This document shows, piece after piece, positions 9,154 to 14,171 of a stretch of DNA of 14,171 bases. Both the position numbers and the translations under genes were made by a program. This DNA comes from DASPXY01 sp038227745 (GTDB taxonomy: Bacteria > Planctomycetota > Planctomycetia > Gemmatales > Gemmataceae): assembly GCA_038227745.1 (NCBI GenBank), contig JBBRPS010000185.1, positions 1-14,171 on the forward strand, given 5' to 3'. The stretch's first letter is position 1, and each line of letters starts with the position of its first letter. Below the pieces are notes generated by a model. The model was not told where the DNA came from, did no database searches, and was given only the letters and a program-made list of their open reading frames with translations.

Positions 9154-10623
9154 ATGTCTTCGAGTGAACAGAACACGACCCCGAACCTCGCGCCGCGGAA
9201 ACCGCGTCGCCGCTGGCGCAAACCTTTGCTGCTGGCGACGTTGGTCCTGCTCATCGTCGTGGGCACGCCGGCCGCGCTCTACCTGTATCACAGCCGGGCC
9301 GCTGATGCCGCCCTGGAGGAGGCGCTGGCGGAGACCGACCGCCACGACCCGGGGTGGCGATTGGAGGATCTCGAGGCCAAACGCCGCGTGATCCCCGACG
9401 CCGAGAATGCGGCGCTGCGTGTCCTCGCCGCGGCAAAGCACCTGCCCAAGAACTGGGAGGACAGGCCGCCCTCGGTCGATCTGCCCGAATTGCCGCCCGT
9501 CCAGCTGTACCCGGAGGACGCCAAGGCGCTGCGGGCCGAACGGAAACTCCTCGAGCCGGTGCTGGTCGAGGCCCGGAAACTCTCGAGACTGCCGGCAGGG
9601 CGCTACCCCATCACCTGGACTCCGAACTTCATCGACACGCTGATACCGCACATTCCAAAAGCCCGCATGGTGGCCAGCCTGCTCGAATGGGACGCGACCC
9701 TCCTCGCTCACGACGGGGACATGGCGGGGGCAATAGATCGCTGCCAGGCGTGTCTGAACGCCGGGCGCTCGATCGGTGATGAGCCGTTGCTCATCTCGCT
9801 GCTGGTCCGCGTGGCTATCCGCAGTATCGCGGTGAAGGCGCTGGAGCGGACCGTGGCGCAGGGCCAGCCTCCGCCGGCGTCCCTGGCCGCAGCGCAGAAG
9901 GCGCTGGAGGAGGCGGCGAGGGACACGGCGCTCGTGACCGCGCTGCGTGGGGAGCGCGCAGGGCAGCACTCCATGATGGCGAACGTCGAAAGTGGGAAAA
10001 TCACCCTCAGCGAGGTGACAGGCGGCAAGCCCGAACGCGGCTTCTGGAACAGCGTCTCGGGGTTGTGGGTGACGCCGCGCGTGAAGCACTCCCACGCCTG
10101 GATGTTGAACTACCTGACCGAGGTCATCGAGGTCGCGCAGAAACCTGCACCCGAACGGGAAGCACGGCTGCGGCAGCTCGAGGCGGCCGTCACCGAGGCG
10201 CCGCCACTCGCGCGCGCCCTGTGTACGGCCCTCTCAAAAGTCGCGGACGCAGATACACGGGGCGCCGCAGTGTCGGGGTGCGCCATCGCCGGCCTGGCCT
10301 CGGAGCGCTACCGCCGGGAGCACGGCCGCTGGCCCGAGAGTCTCGATGAGTTGGTGCGAGCCGGCTTCCTCCAGGCGGTCCCCACGGATCCGTATGATGG
10401 TGGGCAGCTGCGTTTCCGGCAGGCGAAGGATGGCGTGGTCATCTACTCCATCGGCGCCGAGGGCACCTATGACGGCACCGCGCTGGACGATGGCGACCTG
10501 GACCCGGTCGCCGTCCGCCCCGAGTTCCGCTTGTGGGACGTGGACCGCCGCCGCCAACCGCCCCTGCCGCCGCGCCCGCCCGCAGGTAAAGTAGAGGAAG
10601 GCGCGGCCCCCGCGCCCCCTTGA
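9154..10623 (+). CDS. Membrane-anchored protein with pseudopilin-like C-terminus, paralog B
   Basis: This 489-residue paralog of A and C has the same plan. A basic, Pro-containing tail (1-24) precedes a membrane helix (about 25-46). The helical ectodomain carries DPGWRLEDLEAKR at 65-77 and RSIGDEPLLISLLVRV at 205-220. The GspG-like end (about 375-462) has ERYRREHGRWPESLDELV, DPYDGG at 412-417 and YSIGAEGTYDG. This version is the more canonical match to the pseudopilin domain (RYRREHGRWP resembles the xYxxDxGxYP start), but its Asp loop is altered from GPDGKDDGG to GAEGTYDGTALDDGD. It is the most divergent copy in the N-terminal third. No strong Shine-Dalgarno sequence precedes it. The function is not known. 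Confidence 0.85.
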   Translation: MSSSEQNTTPNLAPRKPRRRWRKPLLLATLVLLIVVGTPAALYLYHSRAADAALEEALAETDRHDPGWRLEDLEAKRRVIPDAENAALRVLAAAKHLPKNWEDRPPSVDLPELPPVQLYPEDAKALRAERKLLEPVLVEARKLSRLPAGRYPITWTPNFIDTLIPHIPKARMVASLLEWDATLLAHDGDMAGAIDRCQACLNAGRSIGDEPLLISLLVRVAIRSIAVKALERTVAQGQPPPASLAAAQKALEEAARDTALVTALRGERAGQHSMMANVESGKITLSEVTGGKPERGFWNSVSGLWVTPRVKHSHAWMLNYLTEVIEVAQKPAPEREARLRQLEAAVTEAPPLARALCTALSKVADADTRGAAVSGCAIAGLASERYRREHGRWPESLDELVRAGFLQAVPTDPYDGGQLRFRQAKDGVVIYSIGAEGTYDGTALDDGDLDPVAVRPEFRLWDVDRRRQPPLPPRPPAGKVEEGAAPAPP

Positions 10624-10666
10624 GACGGCACTGCCCTTCCCCCGATGCATACCCCGGTACGACGCC
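10624..10666 (+). repeat. Conserved linker, copy 2 (between B and C)
   Basis: The 43-base gap matches the A-B linker in its opening GACGGCAC, in the CTTCCCC block and in the GTACG.CGC block before the start codon. The gap after gene C (29 bases, before mcrC) does not share this sequence, so mcrC lies outside the duplicated unit. Confidence 0.6.
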
Positions 10667-12145
10667 ATGTCCAAGACCGAAGCGAGACCGAACATGCCGC
10701 CCACGCCCAACGTCCGCCGGCGCTGGCGTAAGCCCTTGTTGTTTGGCGCCCTGTTGCTGCTCATCGTCGTGGGTACGCCGGTCGGACTCTACCTCTATCA
10801 CGCTGGTACGGCAAACCGCGAGTTGGCGGAGGCGCTGGCTGAGGCCGACCGCCTCGACCCAGGGTGGCGCCTCGAAGAGCTGGAGGCCCGGCGGGCGAAG
10901 ATCGCCGACAAAGAGAACTCGGCCCTCCACATCCTGGCCATCATGAAGCTCATGCCCGACAACTGGAGGGGCGACCCGCAGTTCTACGAGCTGTTCGAGC
11001 AGGAGGTGCCCGAGGCGCAGCTCAACGAGGCGCAGGTCAACTGGCTGCGTGCGGAACTGGGTAAGGCGCCGGCCGCGCTGACCGAGGCGCGGAAACTGAA
11101 GGATCTGTCGCGCGGGCGCTTCCCCATCGCCTTCACCGCCGATGGCAACCCGATGACCCTGGCCTGCCAGGAGGCCATCCCGGTGAGCAACCTGCTGTCC
11201 CACGACGTTCAACTGCTGGCGCAGGATGGCAAAATCGATGCCTCCCTCGACTCATGCCGGGCCTTCCTGAACTGTGCTCGTGCCATCGGCGACGAGCCCA
11301 CTTTGGCCTCCGTGCTGATCCGGTTCGACTACCGCCGCACGGTCGTCACCTCCACTGAGCGAGTGCTGGCGCAGGGGCAGCCGTCGGCCCCGGGGCTCCT
11401 GGCGATGCAGCAGGGGTTGGAGGAAGAGGCCAGGCCGCTCCTGTTGCTGGCGGCCCGGGCAGAACGGGCTCGCGTCGATCAGTCTTTGCGCGCCCTAGAG
11501 TCCGGGCAGATCCGCTACGTGGAGCATTTCACCGAATTACTCGCAAAAAAGGAGCGACGCCTTGGGATCCGCCCCATGTCGCTGCTGATTCCGTACTATC
11601 ACGCGCTGGTGTTGCGCCATCTGAACAAGGTAGCGGAGGCGTGCAAGCTCCCTGCCGCCCGCCAGGCAGGGCGATTTGAGGAACTGGACGGCTTCCTACT
11701 CAAGCTGCCGGAAGAGATCCAGATGCTCCACTACGGCTTCAGCAAACTGGCGGAGATCAATCGGCGCAGCCGGGCGGAACTGAGGTCGGCGGTCGCGGCG
11801 CTGGCCGCAGAGCGGTATCGACGTGATCGCGGTGCCTGGCCGGCGAAGGGGGCCGACCTGGTGGCGAAAGGATTCCTCAAGGCGTGGCCGCAGGATCCGT
11901 TTGACGGGGCGCCGCTGCGCTGCAAGCGGCTGGCCGACGGCCTCGTCGTCTACTCCATCGGGCAGGATGGCAAGGATGATGGGGGCCACATCAACCGCGA
12001 CAACATCACTGCCGAGGGGAGCGACCTGGGCTTCCGTCTGTGGGACGTCGGCAGTCGGAGGCAACCTCCGCGACCGCCTCGCCCCAAGATGCCAGGACCA
12101 CAGGACGACGACCCCGACGTCCTGCCCGGCGGCAAGGAACCGTAA
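10667..12145 (+). CDS. Membrane-anchored protein with pseudopilin-like C-terminus, paralog C
   Basis: This 492-residue third copy has a basic tail (1-22), a membrane helix (about 23-45), a helical ectodomain and a GspG-like end (about 375-460) with ERYRRDRGAWPAKG, DPFDG at 410-414 and YSIGQDGKDDGG at 429-440. Residues 52-160 and 375-465 are close to A, including a 48-base stretch of DNA identity (7968-8015 and 10993-11040). Residues about 250-370 are unlike A and B. Where A and B have RVALRGIAV or RVAIRSIAV, C reads RFDYRRTVV. Its tail is longer and acidic (QDDDPDVLPGGKEP) instead of ending APP or GPP. The function is unknown; likely an exported-domain membrane protein. Confidence 0.85.
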   Translation: MSKTEARPNMPPTPNVRRRWRKPLLFGALLLLIVVGTPVGLYLYHAGTANRELAEALAEADRLDPGWRLEELEARRAKIADKENSALHILAIMKLMPDNWRGDPQFYELFEQEVPEAQLNEAQVNWLRAELGKAPAALTEARKLKDLSRGRFPIAFTADGNPMTLACQEAIPVSNLLSHDVQLLAQDGKIDASLDSCRAFLNCARAIGDEPTLASVLIRFDYRRTVVTSTERVLAQGQPSAPGLLAMQQGLEEEARPLLLLAARAERARVDQSLRALESGQIRYVEHFTELLAKKERRLGIRPMSLLIPYYHALVLRHLNKVAEACKLPAARQAGRFEELDGFLLKLPEEIQMLHYGFSKLAEINRRSRAELRSAVAALAAERYRRDRGAWPAKGADLVAKGFLKAWPQDPFDGAPLRCKRLADGLVVYSIGQDGKDDGGHINRDNITAEGSDLGFRLWDVGSRRQPPRPPRPKMPGPQDDDPDVLPGGKEP

Positions 12146-12174
12146 CACCCAGCGCGGTCTCTCGGGCCAACCTC

Positions 12175-13395
12175 ATGGAAGCACACGCCCCCCTCATCAC
12201 CCTGCGCCTCACGGAGCGGACCACGACGGACTGCCGCCTCAGTCCCGACGACGTCGATTTCCTCCTCGCCGCGCACCGCGCCCATGTCCGTGTGCTGCCG
12301 ACGCGCCGGCGCGACGTCTACCGCCTCACGCCGCTCGGCCACGTCGGCACCCTCGTCGCCCCGAACTGCCGCCTCCTCATCCGGCCCAAGATTCCCGTCG
12401 GCAACCTCTTCCACCTGATCGACCCGACGGCGGCCGTGCCGGCTGGCGAGGACCGCACAGAAGCCGTCCCGGGCGCCGACCTGTTCGACTTCCTCGCTGG
12501 GCGCCTGGCGTGCCTCCTCGACGAGCGCGCCGCCCTCGGCCTGCATCGAGCCTACGTCGAGCAGTCGCTGCATGGGCCGTTCCTCCAGGGCCGCCTCGAC
12601 CTGCCCGCCCAGCTGCGCGACGCCCACGGCCGCAAGGATCGTGTCCACTGCCGCCACGAGGACTTCACCGCCGACGTGCCCTGCAACCAGGTCCCGAAAA
12701 CCACCGCCGAGCTGGTGCTGCGCTCGCCCCTCCTGGGCAACGCGGCGCGCGCGGCGCTGCGGCGTTCCCTGGCGCCCTTCATCGACGTCGGAGCGGTGGC
12801 GCTCGGCCCCGACAGCTTCGCGGCGGCCGCGGCGGACCGCCTGACGGAGGCGTACCGGCCGCTGCTCGATCTTTGCCGCCTGCTCGCCGAGAGCCTGAAC
12901 CCCGGCGAGGCGGCGGGCACGTCTGTGTCGCCGGCGTTCCTGCTCGACATGGAGCGCGTCTTCGAGCGCTATTGCACGCGGCACTGCGTCGCGGCGTGGG
13001 ACGGTCGGGAAGTTGCCGGGGAAAGGTGGACCGTGTCGGTGCAGCCGTTGCTGCGGCCGCACGCCCCGGTCGCGAGGCAGCCCGATCTGTCGATGCGGCC
13101 GGACCTGGTCCTGAACCGCGACGGCCGGCCGGTGCTGGTGGTGGATGCGAAGTGGAAGCGCCTGTCGCGCTCGGCGCTGGTGACGTCGGACGTGTATCAG
13201 GTGCTGGCGTACTGTGCGGCGCTCGGCGTGGGGCGCGCCGCCCTGATGTACCCCGGCCGTCACGACCGCGCCTGGCGGTATCGCTTCGAGGCTTCGCCGG
13301 TCGCGGTCACGGTCCATACGCTGCGCGTGGTCGGTTCGCGCGCGGCGTGTGAGGCCTCGGCGCGGCGGCTCGCGCAGGCCCTCGGAAAGGCATGA
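12175..13395 (+). CDS. McrC-family restriction subunit, apparently without McrB
   Basis: McrC proteins carry the nuclease of the McrBC modification-dependent restriction system and stimulate the McrB GTPase, which recognises modified cytosine and moves along DNA. This 406-residue homolog has an N-terminal beta-rich McrC region (about 1-75, with VGTLVAPNCRLLIRPK), a helical middle with FLLDMERVFERY at 255-266, and a C-terminal PD-(D/E)xK core: SMRPDLVL with Asp310, VVDAKWKR with Asp324 and Lys326, and the following SDVYQVLAY with Gln342. The catalytic residues look intact. ATG 12175 was chosen because the longer frame from 12040 overlaps gene C and encodes a low-complexity Arg/Pro stretch. No Shine-Dalgarno site is visible. 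It follows paralog C by 29 bp on the same strand. No McrB AAA+ GTPase flanks it here; a partner could be encoded elsewhere. Confidence 0.87.
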   Translation: MEAHAPLITLRLTERTTTDCRLSPDDVDFLLAAHRAHVRVLPTRRRDVYRLTPLGHVGTLVAPNCRLLIRPKIPVGNLFHLIDPTAAVPAGEDRTEAVPGADLFDFLAGRLACLLDERAALGLHRAYVEQSLHGPFLQGRLDLPAQLRDAHGRKDRVHCRHEDFTADVPCNQVPKTTAELVLRSPLLGNAARAALRRSLAPFIDVGAVALGPDSFAAAAADRLTEAYRPLLDLCRLLAESLNPGEAAGTSVSPAFLLDMERVFERYCTRHCVAAWDGREVAGERWTVSVQPLLRPHAPVARQPDLSMRPDLVLNRDGRPVLVVDAKWKRLSRSALVTSDVYQVLAYCAALGVGRAALMYPGRHDRAWRYRFEASPVAVTVHTLRVVGSRAACEASARRLAQALGKA

Positions 13396-13407
13396 GGACG
13401 GAATGCA

Positions 13408-14088
13408 TCAGCCCGTGTAGCCGCAGACGCCGACGCGCGGCGAGTTGACCACCGGCAGGAAGCCCTCCTCTTCCTCGCCCTTCGCGCACTTCTTGCACAC
13501 GGCCTCTTCTTCCTCGGTCGATACCCAGTCCGCGGGCTTGCCGCACTTATCGCAGGGGAGTACCGGCGCCACGTTCCGCGCCAGCAGCCGCACCGGATCC
13601 TTCGCGGGCGCCGTGCCCTCGCGCTCCCCCACCACTTTCAGGTCGAGGGTTGTCGTGCTGCCGAAGTCGTACTCGTGGGTACACTTCAGCCCCATGTGGA
13701 ACACCTTGCCGACGGGCACGTTCATGTCGCGCTCGTCCATATCGAAGGGCGCCAGATCCCCGTCCCCCGCGCCCACCGAGTACATCGTTCCCTGGATCGT
13801 GAACGCGCTGAGGTGGCCGCAGCACTCCAGCCAGAGGTGCCGCAGGAAGCCATCGAGCTGGGCAAGGGTCGCCGTCCCCGACATCTCCACCTGCAGCCAG
13901 TATTGCGGGTTGTATTTGCCCTGCACGACGACCTGGAAGAGAGTCCCCTTCCGCGGCGGTGCCTTGGCCGCCACCTTTCCGGGCGGGGCGTGCGCCGCGA
14001 GACATTTCGTCAGGTGCCGGGTCATGGCGGCCTTGCCGACGACCTCCTGGCAGAGCTGGCAAACTCCTGAAGTCACTGTCCGTTTCAT
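13408..14088 (-). CDS. pRiA4b ORF-3-like protein with two zinc-binding modules
   Basis: This 226-residue protein is probably cytosolic. The N-terminus has a C2HC finger-like pattern (Cys10, Cys13, His25, Cys29). The central part (about 48-155) resembles the plasmid pRiA4b ORF-3-like domain (PF07929): FQVVVQGKYNPQYWLQVEM, the FLRHLWLECCGH segment and the hallmark HEYDFGSTTTLDLKV at 138-152. A zinc ribbon follows (Cys179, Cys182, Cys198, Cys201), then a Glu-rich loop (EEEEGF) and a short tail. The domain is widespread but its biochemical role is not established; zinc modules suggest nucleic-acid or protein binding. It converges with mcrC, with only 12 bases between the two stop codons. Its Shine-Dalgarno sequence confirms the start. 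Confidence 0.78.
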   Translation of the reverse strand: MKRTVTSGVCQLCQEVVGKAAMTRHLTKCLAAHAPPGKVAAKAPPRKGTLFQVVVQGKYNPQYWLQVEMSGTATLAQLDGFLRHLWLECCGHLSAFTIQGTMYSVGAGDGDLAPFDMDERDMNVPVGKVFHMGLKCTHEYDFGSTTTLDLKVVGEREGTAPAKDPVRLLARNVAPVLPCDKCGKPADWVSTEEEEAVCKKCAKGEEEEGFLPVVNSPRVGVCGYTG

Positions 14089-14171
14089 TCGTTGAACTCC
14101 TCTGCTGGTTCCCGCATGGTTAAAGCGCGGTCGTTTAGCCGCGGTTGAGCCAGATCCCGCTGCGCGGGGGG
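14089..14171. promoter_or_regulatory. Leader of the zinc protein gene, with strong ribosome site
   Basis: On the minus strand AGAGGAG (14097-14103) lies 8 bases before the ATG at 14088, an ideal ribosome binding site that decides the start. Farther out are two weak hairpins, CGCGG/CCGCG (14126-14130 with 14139-14143) and CCCGC/GCGGG (14156-14160 with 14164-14168), which may be the edge of another palindromic repeat cut by the window. No promoter boxes are convincing. Confidence 0.55.

Noticed and set aside
6052..10095. A minus-strand open frame of 1347 codons
   Set aside because: It lies opposite pgi, gene A and gene B, all of which show strong family motifs. Its translation is His/Arg/Gln-rich low complexity, as expected from the reverse of high-GC genes, and it crosses the 7515-7616 palindrome.
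7642..12145. A genuine type II secretion pseudopilin operon
   Set aside because: The proteins lack a prepilin peptidase site, are about three times the length of GspG, and no other secretion genes are nearby. Only the C-terminal domain is similar.
12040..12174. A longer N-terminus for the McrC protein
   Set aside because: It overlaps the end of gene C in another frame and encodes a low-complexity Arg/Pro/Thr stretch. The McrC-like region begins after the ATG at 12175.
12146..14088. A complete McrBC restriction system
   Set aside because: No Walker or GTPase motifs of McrB were found on either side; only the McrC-type subunit is present.

Overview
The window looks like chromosomal DNA of a planctomycete, most likely a Gemmata-like (Gemmataceae) bacterium. 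The signs are very high GC with long antisense shadow ORFs, a giant membrane-bound Ser/Thr kinase with a DWG motif and a long TPR tail, archaeal-type phosphoglycerate mutase, a family of membrane-anchored proteins ending in a pseudopilin-like domain, and dispersed hairpin repeats in the gaps. The assignment rests on recognised gene families, not on a marker gene.

Layout. Positions 1-66 (minus) hold the possible start of a further gene that runs off the left edge. Positions 38-4567 (minus) encode a 1509-residue Ser/Thr kinase with one membrane helix and 22 back-to-back 34-residue TPR units plus a broken 23rd. A 142-bp gap follows, with a tandem palindromic repeat enclosed by an imperfect inverted repeat. 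Positions 4710-5915 (minus) encode ApgM. A 130-bp divergent gap with a hairpin separates it from glucose-6-phosphate isomerase (6046-7503, plus). Next is a roughly 100-bp element made of two 34-bp inverted arms (7515-7616). Three tandem paralogous membrane proteins (A 7642-9111, B 9154-10623, C 10667-12145, plus) follow, and 29 bp later a McrC-family nuclease subunit (12175-13395, plus). Convergent to it is a protein with two zinc-binding modules and a pRiA4b ORF-3-like fold (13408-14088, minus).

How the parts relate. ApgM and Pgi are both glycolysis/gluconeogenesis enzymes and are divergently arranged, so they may share a control region. The kinase is probably a membrane signalling protein with a large protein-binding scaffold; nothing here shows its target. 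Genes A-B-C-mcrC run in one direction with gaps of 42, 43 and 29 bp and probably form one transcription unit. The three paralogs are mosaics: A and C are nearly identical at both ends, while A resembles B in the middle, which suggests gene conversion or a fast-evolving central part. The McrC has an intact nuclease core, but no McrB GTPase lies beside it. The A-B-C-mcrC block is the part most likely to hold an undescribed system. That they work together is inferred from position alone.
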